NCBI RefSeq assembly: GCF_014522305.1
Contig: NZ_CP041982.1
Span: forward strand, 1,245,001 to 1,309,000
DNA: 64,000 nucleotides
DNA from: Lactobacillus sp. PV034
GTDB taxonomy: Bacteria > Bacillota > Bacilli > Lactobacillales > Lactobacillaceae
Reading direction: 5' to 3'
Shown in pieces: positions 34,394 to 43,342 of this stretch. The notes under the pieces were generated by a model, which had not been told where the DNA came from, ran no database searches, and was given only the letters and a program-made list of their open reading frames with translations. A program made the position numbers and the translations under genes. The stretch's first letter is position 1; the number at the start of each line of letters is the position of its first letter.

Positions 34394-35542
34394 ATGAGAA
34401 GAAAAAGATCACATAAACTTCGTAATATCTTAATTTTCTGTCTAATACTATGTTGTGCAGGCATAAGTGTGGGTCTTTATTACTATAATCAGCACCGCAG
34501 CCAAGCTAGTTTGAATCAGCGTCCAGCTTTAGTAAAAGCAAAAGATGGAACTAGTATTAGTCCTGCACATCTTAAGATTGAGACGTATAAGAAAAAATTA
34601 AGTAAAGATTATCCTCAATTATACACTGCAGCTTATGATGTTCCAAAAAATACAAAGATTGGTGCAGATGTGATTATACCTGGCCAAGCGGTTAGTCGTG
34701 TATATAATGCAAAAAGAAAAGCTCTGGTCAATTCGACTACGATGACTCCCCAAGGCTTGGCCCTTGCTGATAAGTATATTTTAATTACTGCTTATGACTC
34801 TTCTCATCAAAATAATTCAATCATTTATGTCATCGATAAAAGTAGTGGAAAATATCTTAAAACTCTTTATTTAGATGGAAAACCTCATCTGGGAGGAATC
34901 GCTTATGATCCAGTTGCTAAGAAAATTTGGATTACTGGAACAACTGACGGTCAAGCTGCATTAATGTCTTTTCCGCTAAAAGAAGTTGAAAATTATAATT
35001 ATTCTAAAAATAGAAAATTTTTAAAATGTGACGATGCGATAGCTTTACCAGCCATACAACAGGCGTCTTGCGTTACTTATTATGATAATCAATTATTTGT
35101 AGGTTTTTTTAACGAATATGGTAATGGACAAATTGCTGCTTATCCAATAGCTCGCAGAGAACCATTTAAGGATAGCATTACTAGTGATCAAATAAAGGCA
35201 GTCACTGGAAAGGTTTCTTGGTCCGCTGGTGCTGGTAGTACGAGCATGGATCGTCAAATTCAGGGGATAGCATTTTCTGATAATTACATTATTTTAAGCC
35301 AGTCATATGGAACAAAGAATTCAAAGCTTTATTTCTTTCCGATTTCTGCAATTAGTAATTTAGACGAAAAGAATGCAGAAAAGGTAATAGAAATGCCACC
35401 TTATTTAGAGCAGATAGATGCTGTTGATGGTCAGTTGCTGATGCTGTATGAATCGGGAGCTAAGGCTTATGCTAAAAATAATATAATGACAATGGATCGC
35501 GTTATTTCGGCAAATATTAATTCATTAATTGGAAGTAATTAA
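34394..35542 (+). CDS. Putative secreted/anchored beta-propeller-like protein
   Basis: 382 residues. It begins with a basic stretch and one membrane helix (NILIFCLILCCAGISVGLYY), with no lipobox, so it is probably anchored with its bulk outside. The rest contains spaced segments such as GLALADKYILITAYD, YVIDKSSGKYLKTLYLDG, HLGGIAYDPVAKKIWITG and QGIAFSDNYIILSQSYG, which look like successive blades of a propeller. Function unknown. It lies upstream of the dlt operon, but I see no proof of cotranscription. AAAGGAAAGAAGGG precedes the ATG. Confidence 0.7.
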   Translation: MRRKRSHKLRNILIFCLILCCAGISVGLYYYNQHRSQASLNQRPALVKAKDGTSISPAHLKIETYKKKLSKDYPQLYTAAYDVPKNTKIGADVIIPGQAVSRVYNAKRKALVNSTTMTPQGLALADKYILITAYDSSHQNNSIIYVIDKSSGKYLKTLYLDGKPHLGGIAYDPVAKKIWITGTTDGQAALMSFPLKEVENYNYSKNRKFLKCDDAIALPAIQQASCVTYYDNQLFVGFFNEYGNGQIAAYPIARREPFKDSITSDQIKAVTGKVSWSAGAGSTSMDRQIQGIAFSDNYIILSQSYGTKNSKLYFFPISAISNLDEKNAEKVIEMPPYLEQIDAVDGQLLMLYESGAKAYAKNNIMTMDRVISANINSLIGSN

Positions 35543-35564
35543 GTTAAAAGGATAGGATTTATTT

Positions 35565-35855
35565 ATGGAAAAGAAAATTCAATTCTGGTTAAAATTAACT
35601 GGTTGGACTGGTCTTTTATCAGGGAGTGCGTATTTGCTACTCTTTCAAACTTATAAAAGTATGGTTTTTGCCGTTCCTTTACTAATCGTAATAATTTTTT
35701 CAGTGTATCTTTTGACGACGGCAAAAGAAAAAATGTGGCTAAATCCTCGTAAATTACTTATAACATGTATTTTTGCGTTTATTTTTGTTTCATTAATTCA
35801 AGGCGTGTTCATGGGCATTGCATATTATTATGGAAGAAAGAATATGAATAAGTAA
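35565..35855 (+). CDS. Small integral membrane protein of unknown function
   Basis: 96 residues with three predicted helices (about 10-28, 35-52 and 65-88) and a basic C-terminus ending RKNMNK. No family recognised. It begins 22 nt after the preceding propeller-like gene in the same direction, preceded by AAGGA, so the two probably form a unit. Confidence 0.7.
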   Translation: MEKKIQFWLKLTGWTGLLSGSAYLLLFQTYKSMVFAVPLLIVIIFSVYLLTTAKEKMWLNPRKLLITCIFAFIFVSLIQGVFMGIAYYYGRKNMNK

Positions 35856-36015
35856 TTTAAAGTTGCTCTTAAACAGAGAATAATTAAATATAATAGGACT
35901 TTTTGATATAATTAGAGACTGACAATCAGATAATTATTTAAGAAAGTAAAAAATATTAATCAACCTTGTATTGATGATGTAAAATTTAGACAAAAGTAAA
36001 AGTAGGAGTGACGTG

Positions 36016-36186
36016 ATGGCTGATAAATCAAATAATGAATCACTAACAACTAAGAATTCGCGCGCAAAAAATATCGGCTTATTTATAGGGAAAACTTTAT
36101 TTTATTTTGCCATACTTGTTGTATTAGTTTACTTATATTCTTACACCGGTGTAGGTGGCGCTAAATTTATTTATAAAGATTTTTAA
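36016..36186 (+). CDS. dltX: Teichoic acid D-Ala incorporation-associated protein DltX
   Basis: 56 residues: a polar N-terminus, one membrane helix (IGKTLFYFAILVVLVYLYSY) and the conserved C-terminal tail FIYKDF. DltX is a single-span protein found upstream of dltA in Firmicutes, where its C-terminal motif takes part in passing D-Ala to teichoic acid. AGGAGTGACGTG precedes the ATG, and dltA follows after 17 nt. Confidence 0.9.
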   Translation: MADKSNNESLTTKNSRAKNIGLFIGKTLFYFAILVVLVYLYSYTGVGGAKFIYKDF

Positions 36187-36203
36187 TTGAGGAGTAATCA
36201 CTA

Positions 36204-37715
36204 ATGATTAAAGATATAATCAAGCAAATTGATCAGATTGCAACTGAAGAGCCCGATCGTATAGCTTATGATTATTTAGGTGAGTTAAATACATATGGTG
36301 ATTTAAAGCGTCGGTCAGATGCATATGCAGCTAAGATTCAGGCGATGAATATACCAGCAAAAGCTCCAATTATGATTTGGGGTGGACAAACTTTTGAAAT
36401 GGTAGCTAGTTTTCTTGGAGCAGTAAAAGCAGGGCATGCATACATTCCTATTGCATCTTATTCTAATAGTGAACGTTTAACTATGATTCAAGAAGTTTCG
36501 AAGGCACCCATGGTTATTGCTATTGATCCATTACCAATTGAAATGGATAAGATTGATGTTTTAACGCCTAGTGATGTAGATAATGAGCAATATTCTATTA
36601 GCGACACCAATTATGTTGAAGGTGATGAGAATTTCTATATTATCTTTACTTCTGGCACTACAGGAAAGCCAAAGGGTGTGCAAATAAGCCATGATAATTT
36701 GTTGAGTTTTGTGAACTGGGAATTATCAGATTTTAAATTACCAGATCATCCAAGTTTTTTAGCTCAAGCTCCTTATTCTTTTGATCTCTCAGTAATGAGT
36801 TTGTATCCAGCTTTAACTTCTGGTGGTAAATTAGTTGTTTTACCTCATGAAGTGACAGAAAATATTGGAAAATTATTTCAAACTTTACCAAAATTGCACT
36901 TTAATGTCTGGGTTTCAACACCTTCATTTGCTGAGATGTGTTTCTTAGATCCGACATTTGATCAAAAGCATCATCCTGAACTAACTACTTTCTTATTCTG
37001 TGGTGAAGAATTGAGCCATAAAACTGCTCAAATGCTTAAGAAGAAGTTCCCAGATGCTCATATTTATAACACTTATGGCCCAACTGAAACTACTGTGGCT
37101 GTAACAAAAGTTGAAATTACCGATGATATTCTTAATAAATATGATCGCTTACCAATTGGGGTTGTCAAAGCAGATACTGAAATTGAAATTGATACTTCAA
37201 AGGGCGAAAAAGAAAATCAAGGTGAAGTAGTAATTTCAGGTCCAAGTGTATCTAAAGGGTACTTAAATAATCCTGAAAAAACGACAGCTGCATTTTATCG
37301 AGATGATAAGAAAGAATATTCAAGTTATCGTGCTGGCGATCTAGGATTTTTAGATGGCGATATGCTCTTTTATCGTGGGCGAATTGATTTTCAAGTTAAG
37401 TTTAATGGTTATAGAATTGAACTTGAAGAAATTAATTTCTATTTAGCAAAAAATCCATTAGTTAGATATGGAGTTGTAGCACCAAAATATAACTCTCAGC
37501 ATAAAGTCCAGCAATTAGTGGCAGTAGTTGAACTGGCTGATGGTGTCCGAGAAAAATACACTGACGAAGAATTAATTAAAAAGTTACGTGAGGACTTAAG
37601 TAAAGACATTATGCCTTATATGTTGCCACAACGCTTTATTTTCCGTGAAGAAATGCCAATTTCTCAAAATGGCAAGGTAGATATTAAACAGGTTATTAAG
37701 GAGGTTAATGCGTGA
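36204..37715 (+). CDS. dltA: D-alanine--D-alanyl carrier protein ligase
   Basis: 503 residues, the adenylation-domain family. Motifs in order: FTSGTTGKPKG (phosphate loop), NTYGPTETT, YRAGDLGFLDG and a C-terminal ISQNGKVD with the catalytic Lys. It activates D-Ala with ATP and loads it on DltC. Cytosolic. GAGGAG stands upstream. The stop overlaps the dltB start by 4 nt. Confidence 0.96.
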   Translation: MIKDIIKQIDQIATEEPDRIAYDYLGELNTYGDLKRRSDAYAAKIQAMNIPAKAPIMIWGGQTFEMVASFLGAVKAGHAYIPIASYSNSERLTMIQEVSKAPMVIAIDPLPIEMDKIDVLTPSDVDNEQYSISDTNYVEGDENFYIIFTSGTTGKPKGVQISHDNLLSFVNWELSDFKLPDHPSFLAQAPYSFDLSVMSLYPALTSGGKLVVLPHEVTENIGKLFQTLPKLHFNVWVSTPSFAEMCFLDPTFDQKHHPELTTFLFCGEELSHKTAQMLKKKFPDAHIYNTYGPTETTVAVTKVEITDDILNKYDRLPIGVVKADTEIEIDTSKGEKENQGEVVISGPSVSKGYLNNPEKTTAAFYRDDKKEYSSYRAGDLGFLDGDMLFYRGRIDFQVKFNGYRIELEEINFYLAKNPLVRYGVVAPKYNSQHKVQQLVAVVELADGVREKYTDEELIKKLREDLSKDIMPYMLPQRFIFREEMPISQNGKVDIKQVIKEVNA

Positions 37716-38929
37716 TTAACTTACAACCCTATACCAATCCGCGTTATTTCCTAATAATTTTAATAGCGTTATTACCATTAATAATTGGCCTGTATTTTGG
37801 TAAGAGATTTAAAATTTATGAAGCTGTCTTTTCTTTAGTTTTTCTTTTCTTAATGTTTGATGGAAAAGATTCAATTCAGGGATGGCAGTTAATTGGTTAT
37901 GTAATTTTTCAATTTATAATTACTTTTGCGTATCAAAAGTATCGACAACTGGGGCATAATAAAACTTGGGTTTTCTGTGTGGCTGTAATTTTAGCAATTC
38001 TGCCCTTAACTACTGTGAAAGTTGCTGCTGTGGTACCAACTCAGGTAGCTAGTTTAATTGGATTCATGGGAGTTTCCTATTTAACTTTTAAAACAGTAGA
38101 AGTAATAATGGAATTAAGAGATGGAACAATTAAAAAAGTTGATCCAGTAACTTATGCTCGTGTCTTACTTTTTTATCCAACTCTGTCGTCTGGTCCGATT
38201 GACCGTTACCGTCGTTTTAAGAATGATTGTGATAAAGCACCAGAACGAGATGAGTACTTAGACCAGTTAAGATTAGGAACACGTTATATTTTTCAAGGTT
38301 TCCTTTATAAATTTATAATTGGTTATGTTTTTGGAACAATTTGGTTGCCGCAATTAGCTAATTTAGCGCAAGTAATGGGTAATGCGAATGGTGGCTTAAA
38401 ATTGTCTTGGGCCTTAGTAGGATATATGTACTGCTACAGTATGTATTTATTCTTTGACTTTGCCGGATATTCACTCTTTGCAGTGGGAACATCTTATTTC
38501 ATGGGTATTAAGACACCAATGAACTTTAATAAGCCATTTATTTCCAAAAATATTAAAGACTTTTGGAATCGTTGGCATATGACCCTTTCATTCTGGTTCC
38601 GTGATTTTATCTTCATGCGCTTTACCTTCTTTGCGATGAAGAAAAAATTAATAAAAAATAGAATTAGAATTTCCCAAGTGGCATATTTAGTGGACTTTTT
38701 GATTATGGGCTTTTGGCATGGTCTAACTTGGTTTTACATTGTTTATGGTATTTATCATGCATTAGCTATTATTATTAATGATATCTGGTTACGTTTTAAG
38801 AAAAAGCATCGTCAGCAAGTGCCACATAATAAATTTACTCAAGCATTTGCGATTTTCTTAACTTTTAATGTGGTTTGTTTCAGTTTCCTGATCTTCTCAG
38901 GGTTTCTTGATACCTTATGGTTCCACTAA
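37712..38929 (+). CDS. dltB: D-alanyl-lipoteichoic acid O-acyltransferase DltB
   Basis: 405 residues, membrane-bound O-acyltransferase (MBOAT). The region IKDFWNRWHMTLSFWFRDFIF and the catalytic His in GFWHGLTWF are present. It moves D-Ala from DltC across the membrane. GTG start at 37712 within GTGA, overlapping dltA. AAGGAGG lies 7 nt upstream inside dltA. Confidence 0.95.
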   Translation: MINLQPYTNPRYFLIILIALLPLIIGLYFGKRFKIYEAVFSLVFLFLMFDGKDSIQGWQLIGYVIFQFIITFAYQKYRQLGHNKTWVFCVAVILAILPLTTVKVAAVVPTQVASLIGFMGVSYLTFKTVEVIMELRDGTIKKVDPVTYARVLLFYPTLSSGPIDRYRRFKNDCDKAPERDEYLDQLRLGTRYIFQGFLYKFIIGYVFGTIWLPQLANLAQVMGNANGGLKLSWALVGYMYCYSMYLFFDFAGYSLFAVGTSYFMGIKTPMNFNKPFISKNIKDFWNRWHMTLSFWFRDFIFMRFTFFAMKKKLIKNRIRISQVAYLVDFLIMGFWHGLTWFYIVYGIYHALAIIINDIWLRFKKKHRQQVPHNKFTQAFAIFLTFNVVCFSFLIFSGFLDTLWFH

Positions 38930-38988
38930 GTGAGATAATAAGTATAATATTAGTAATAATTAATTGATAAAGATTACGAGGTATAGAA

Positions 38989-39228
38989 ATGAATACTAAA
39001 GAAGCAGTTTTAGATATTTTAAATGACTTAACTGGTGAAGATTTAAGTGACCGTATGGATGAAAACTTATTTGATACTGGTTTATTAGACTCAATGGCAA
39101 CAGTACAAATGTTGCTAGAATTACAAGAAAATACTGGTATTACAGCACCTGTTTCAGAATTTAATCGTGATGAGTGGGCTACTCCAAATAAAATTATTGA
39201 AAAGGTTGAAAGTCTAAAAAATGAATAA
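38989..39228 (+). CDS. dltC: D-alanyl carrier protein
   Basis: 79 residues, acyl-carrier fold. The phosphopantetheine Ser lies in [11 protein letters not shown]. It carries D-Ala as a thioester between DltA and DltB. A 59-nt gap separates it from dltB. It overlaps dltD by 8 nt. Confidence 0.96.
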   Translation: MNTKEAVLDILNDLTGEDLSDRMDENLFDTGLLDSMATVQMLLELQENTGITAPVSEFNRDEWATPNKIIEKVESLKNE

Positions 39229-40507
39229 TAAACGCAAACTGTGGCAAATTTTTGGCCCAGTTATCTGTGCTTTTGTCTTATTAGGGATACTTTTTTTAGT
39301 TCCTTGGCATTTTAGTAATAGGTCAGATTCTGCCCTTTTTAAGGCTTCTGTTTCTCGTTCAAATAATGTTTTTAAAGGACAAGAAATAAAAAAAGATGCC
39401 TTTGAAAAAGAGTATGTGCCATTTTATGGTTCAAGTGAACTATCAAGAATGGATCCAATGCATCCAAGTGTGTTAGCTTACAAATATAAACGTTCCTATA
39501 AGCCTTTTCTTTTAGGGGGACCAGGAAGTCAATCACTAACACACTTTTTTGGTATGCAAGGAACAACTCAAGAATTAACTAATAAAAAAGCTGTGATGAT
39601 CATCTCTCCACAGTGGTTTACAAAAGAAGGTCAGAATCCGGCTGCATTTAGTATTTATTTTTCTCAATTACAAGCAGTTGATTGGATTTTAAATGCTAAA
39701 CAAAGTCAAGCTACTCGTTATGCAGCTAAGCGCTTATTGACTATGCCTTCAGGCACAGCGGATGCATCAACTAAATCTGCCTTAGAAACTTTGGCAGCAG
39801 GTAAGGAAATTTCGGTTGAACGTCGTTCATTGCTGAAAATTCGCCAACGAATTTTAGAAAATGAAGATGACTTATTCTCATCTCTAAATATGCCTAATAA
39901 TGTTCCTCAAATTCAAAGTGGTGCTCATAAATTACCGGGTACGTACGCTTATGATAACTTGCGCCAAATTGCACTTGATCAGGGAGCTGAACATACAACT
40001 AATAATCCTTTTGATATTTCTAATTCTTTCTTTACTCATCGTTTAGGTAAAAAAGAAGTGGCTCGATTAAAAGATTCACAAAGAAAGTTTGATTATACTA
40101 AGTCTCCAGAATATGGCGATTTAGAATTAGTTTTAAACCAATTTGCTAGTCAACATACAAATGTATTATTCATAATTCCACCTGTAAACTCAAAATGGGC
40201 TAATTATACTGGTTTATCAGAGAAAATGTATCAAGAAGCTACAAATAAGATTGTTAAGCAGTTGACTAGTCAAGGTTTTACTAATATTGCTAACCTTTCT
40301 AAAGATGGTGGTAAGAAATACTTTATGGAAGATACTATCCACTTAGGATGGAATGGTTGGTTAACTGTTGATCAGTACGTACAACCATTTATGAAAGAAA
40401 AAAATCAACCAATTGCTTATCATTTAGATAATTATTACTTTAGTAATGAATGGGCTAACAAAACAGATGTTGGTCCCACAAAGATAGCAGCGAGTAAAGC
40501 CAGATAG
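39221..40507 (+). CDS. dltD: D-alanyl transfer protein DltD
   Basis: 428 residues. N-terminal membrane anchor ([19 protein letters not shown]), extracellular SGNH-like domain with the Ser in [10 protein letters not shown] and the Asp/His pair in [12 protein letters not shown]. It acts outside in the last step of D-Ala transfer to lipoteichoic acid. Last canonical gene of the operon dltXABCD. The stop is TAG at 40505. Confidence 0.94.
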   Translation: MNNKRKLWQIFGPVICAFVLLGILFLVPWHFSNRSDSALFKASVSRSNNVFKGQEIKKDAFEKEYVPFYGSSELSRMDPMHPSVLAYKYKRSYKPFLLGGPGSQSLTHFFGMQGTTQELTNKKAVMIISPQWFTKEGQNPAAFSIYFSQLQAVDWILNAKQSQATRYAAKRLLTMPSGTADASTKSALETLAAGKEISVERRSLLKIRQRILENEDDLFSSLNMPNNVPQIQSGAHKLPGTYAYDNLRQIALDQGAEHTTNNPFDISNSFFTHRLGKKEVARLKDSQRKFDYTKSPEYGDLELVLNQFASQHTNVLFIIPPVNSKWANYTGLSEKMYQEATNKIVKQLTSQGFTNIANLSKDGGKKYFMEDTIHLGWNGWLTVDQYVQPFMKEKNQPIAYHLDNYYFSNEWANKTDVGPTKIAASKAR

Positions 40508-40625
40508 ATCAAAAAAGAAAATTTCAATACAAAATGACATAAAAAACACATTAAAAAATCAAAATTTTGTTGGTAGTGTTTTAGTTATTAGGGATAATAA
40601 AACCTGCTTAAATTACGCCACTGGG

Positions 40626-41507
40626 ATGGCTAATCAAGCAAAAAAGCAAAAGAATTCACCTAATTCTGCTTATTTGATTAATTCTGTCCAAAAAGCTATG
40701 ACTGCAACAATATTTATGCAATTAGTTAAAGAAAAAAAGATTAAATTATCTGATACATTGGATAAATTTTATCCAGAAGTACCAGATGCATCTAAGATTA
40801 AAATGCAGCAATTATTGCAAATGACATCTGGTTTGGTTTATCCAAGTCAAAAATACGGCAGTCCCGAATACAAGTCGGACCAAAGTGGTATTAAGTATGA
40901 CATTTCAAAAACTAAATTTAACCCTAAGATTTATGGACAGCGTTCATATCAACCAATAAATTATGTGCTGTTGGCCGGAATTATAGAAAAAATCACTCAT
41001 CAATCTTATGAATCTAATTTTGAAAAAATTTTTATTAAGGGGTTAAAACTTAAGCAAACAGCCTTTGTGTGGGATAAAGGTGTTGATAAAATACATTTTG
41101 CTAAAAGTTACCAAAAGGATAAAGATTCAGTAGAAGATAAACCTGTCAGTTTAAATATAAATGAATTACGTGGAGAATTTGGAACTGGCAGTATAGTAAT
41201 GTCAAATAGAGATCTTTACAAGGCCATCAAAGCAATGCTTGATGGTAGATTATTAAGCCAAACGGATCGTGATCGTTTATTTAGTGGTTCTAGTGATGAA
41301 GTTCAGGGCGGTAATTATGGCGGAGGCTTTTATAATTTTCCAACCTATCATGCTGCTAATGGTGCTGGTAATGGCTATACAAATTTTGTAAGAATTTCTA
41401 ATGACGGAAAAACTGCAATTGTAATTCAAGCGAATTATCCGATCAAGAATTATTTCAAGATGAGAGAAATAATGAATCAATTAATGCAAAAATTACTTAT
41501 TTCCTAA
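40626..41507 (+). CDS. Beta-lactamase-fold serine hydrolase, N-terminus apparently missing
   Basis: From ATG 40626 the product has 293 residues with the SxxK of the penicillin-binding/class C beta-lactamase fold (INSVQKAMT). However, the frame runs open upstream to 40488, and the codons just before the ATG (NQNFVGSVLVIRDNKTCLNY) encode the first strands of the fold. No ATG, GTG or TTG occurs in that stretch and no signal peptide is seen. The tyrosine motif reads YQPINY where YSN is usual. The gene therefore looks 5'-truncated, or it needs a non-standard start. It begins right after dltD and may once have worked on the D-alanylated wall. Probably inactive, not certain. Confidence 0.65.
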   Translation: MANQAKKQKNSPNSAYLINSVQKAMTATIFMQLVKEKKIKLSDTLDKFYPEVPDASKIKMQQLLQMTSGLVYPSQKYGSPEYKSDQSGIKYDISKTKFNPKIYGQRSYQPINYVLLAGIIEKITHQSYESNFEKIFIKGLKLKQTAFVWDKGVDKIHFAKSYQKDKDSVEDKPVSLNINELRGEFGTGSIVMSNRDLYKAIKAMLDGRLLSQTDRDRLFSGSSDEVQGGNYGGGFYNFPTYHAANGAGNGYTNFVRISNDGKTAIVIQANYPIKNYFKMREIMNQLMQKLLIS

Positions 41508-41545
41508 TAAAATAGTTTATAAGTTAATATATAGAGCAAAAAAGA

Positions 41546-41574
41546 TTGTTAATTTTTAATTATTATGCTAATAT
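41546..41574 (+). promoter_or_regulatory. Promoter of the orphan sRNA
   Basis: TTGTTA (41546-41551), exact 17-bp spacer, TAATAT (41569-41574). No coding frame follows, only the structured region that ends in a terminator. Confidence 0.7.
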
Positions 41575-41578
41575 TTTC

Positions 41579-41707
41579 ACGTACCGTCATGTAGGTAGTC
41601 ATTTTCTCCGGTAGCGAAAATGTGTTATCTTTTAAATATGTGGTCAGAGTGGCGGTACAAACACTGTGTGAGCCTGATTCCGATGTTGGTGGAATTAGGC
41701 TTTTTTT
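41579..41707 (+). ncRNA. Candidate small structured RNA, about 130 nt
   Basis: It starts a few bases after a good promoter and ends at a strong terminator (GCCTGATTCC 41672-41681 with GGAATTAGGC 41691-41700, then seven T). A 7-bp hairpin CATTTTC / GAAAATG (around 41611-41636) has CCGGTA in its loop. GTACCG at 41581-41586 can pair either with CGGTAC at 41653-41658 or partly with that loop, so two exclusive folds or a pseudoknot are possible. The RNA contains no convincing reading frame and no gene follows on this strand, so it is more likely a trans-acting sRNA than a leader. I do not recognise it as 6S, tmRNA, RNase P or SRP RNA. Confidence 0.6.
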
Positions 41708-41712
41708 CTGCA

Positions 41713-41746
41713 TAAAAAAAGATGACAAATCTTAGTCATCTTTTTC
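41713..41746 (-). terminator. Terminator of the MFS gene
   Basis: Stem AAAAAGATGAC / GTCATCTTTTT with an 8-nt loop. It overlaps the last codons of the leftward MFS gene and lies back to back with the sRNA terminator. Confidence 0.87.
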
Positions 41747-42922
41747 AGTAATTTTATTTATGAAACCAAACCATAAAACAGAAAGTAAAATGATTGCGGT
41801 ACAAAAGACAAAGAGGAGTTGAAAGGAAGAATAATCAATAATTAAGGCACCAATTAAAGGACCAAAGGCACGTCCGGCGGAGGTTACTGCTTGAACAATT
41901 CCTTGAAATTTTCCCTTCTCGTTTGCTGGGGCACGATCATTAACAAAGGTAGAAACTGCAGGAAAGGCAAAAATTTCTCCAATTGTAAGCAATGCCATTG
42001 ATAAAGCAAAAATTAAGTAGTGTTGGGCCCCAATTAAGAGTAAAAATGCTATTCCAAACAAACTAAAGCCCAAATAGAGACGACCATGAAGATGAGTACT
42101 CAGCCAGCTGTCAAAATAAGTTAATAATGGCTGGACAAAAACAATTAAGATTGCATTTAAGGTCCATAATAAGCTGTATTCTTTCACACTCATATGTAAA
42201 GACAACATATAAGAAGAAATATTTGAATTCCATTGTTCATAGGCAATCCAAGAGGCAAAAACACATATTAGTATTGCTAAAATTACTAAGTATGACTTGC
42301 GAGATAAGCTTATATTTTCTTTTAAAGATGTAGCTGCTTGAACTGGTTGAATTTTGGCTTGATTAAGCCCCCGATATTCAACTGCCACTACAATGTTAAA
42401 CAGAAAAAACATGATGAAGGCTAAAAGAAAAATATAAGTAATCCCAAATGGAAGAATATAGCCTACCATCAATGAGCCGAAAACTAAACCTAGATTTTGT
42501 GTAAAATACAAAGCATTAAAGATATAAGAAGTTGAACGACTCTTAATTAGAGTAGCAGTCGAGTTAAGAGCGGTTACTACCATGCCGTTTCCAATTCCTA
42601 GGGTGACTAATAAAATAGGATAGGCTGGCCAGCCATGAAAAAGCACTAGAGCTAATGTGGAAATGGTCGCTGTGCTCACACCCAGCAAGATAGTTTGATA
42701 GGGATGTCGATCAAATAACCAGCCGCCAATCCCATTGCCTAGCATGGTAAAAGCAGAATTAATAAAAAGAACCATACCAGCTACTGTCAAAGATTCATGA
42801 AGATAATTATGAATATAAATAGTAGTTAAAGGCCAGATAAAACTAATTCCAGTGTTGATAATTAAGGAACCAGCGAATAGCCAAATTAAACGAATAGGAT
42901 CTATTCTCTTTTTTCGTGACAT
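41732..42922 (-). CDS. MFS transporter (drug-efflux-type, 12 helices)
   Basis: 396 residues, 12 predicted helices. Motif A-like GGWLFDRHPYQ lies between helices 2 and 3. GIGNGMVVTALNSTATLI and the late NDRAPANEKGKFQG loop are as in DHA1 exporters. The substrate cannot be told. GGGAGGTCTTTATG gives the start. Single gene, facing the sRNA. Confidence 0.82.
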   Translation of the reverse strand: MSRKKRIDPIRLIWLFAGSLIINTGISFIWPLTTIYIHNYLHESLTVAGMVLFINSAFTMLGNGIGGWLFDRHPYQTILLGVSTATISTLALVLFHGWPAYPILLVTLGIGNGMVVTALNSTATLIKSRSTSYIFNALYFTQNLGLVFGSLMVGYILPFGITYIFLLAFIMFFLFNIVVAVEYRGLNQAKIQPVQAATSLKENISLSRKSYLVILAILICVFASWIAYEQWNSNISSYMLSLHMSVKEYSLLWTLNAILIVFVQPLLTYFDSWLSTHLHGRLYLGFSLFGIAFLLLIGAQHYLIFALSMALLTIGEIFAFPAVSTFVNDRAPANEKGKFQGIVQAVTSAGRAFGPLIGALIIDYSSFQLLFVFCTAIILLSVLWFGFINKITEKDD

Positions 42923-42955
42923 AAAGACCTCCCTACAAACTTAATTTAAAATAAA

Positions 42956-42989
42956 TAAAAAAAGCTGTCAGTTGATCAGCTTTTTTTAT
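42956..42989 (-). terminator. Terminator of the 76-aa protein gene
   Basis: Stem AAAAAGCTG / CAGCTTTTT with a 9-nt loop. It overlaps the stop codon at 42986-42988. Confidence 0.85.
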
Positions 42990-43216
42990 TCTTCTATCCA
43001 ACTATCACTGAAGGTGCGCATTATTTCTTGAGTATCAAAGGCATCTTTGCCAGTATGTTGTCGTGCATGTTTCATTTGTTCAGCTGTTAAACGATCACTG
43101 ATATATGATTTAACAGCAGATAACATTAAAGACTCGCGTGTATCTTCTGAATGGTTTAGGTAATATCTAATTAAGCGTTCTGTTTCGTCATCAAAAGTCC
43201 AATTGTTCTTTGCCAT
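42986..43216 (-). CDS. Small acidic/basic soluble protein, unknown function
   Basis: 76 residues, no signal or membrane segment. The start MAKNNWTFDDETERLIRYYL followed by a helical stretch ESLMLSAVKSYISDRL resembles the N-terminal half of small ribbon-helix-helix antitoxins, but the match is loose. No toxin gene accompanies it. AAGGAGATAATT precedes the ATG. It is a single-gene unit with its own terminator. Confidence 0.65.
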   Translation of the reverse strand: MAKNNWTFDDETERLIRYYLNHSEDTRESLMLSAVKSYISDRLTAEQMKHARQHTGKDAFDTQEIMRTFSDSWIEE

Positions 43217-43342
43217 AATTATCTCCTTATTATTTCTCTTTAAAGTATAACATGAAGGAAAGAACTTTTAAAAAGTAAGAAAGATTATTTACTCAAAATA
43301 GAGTAGGCTATAAGTAATAAAAAATTAAGGTAGTTAAAAGAT

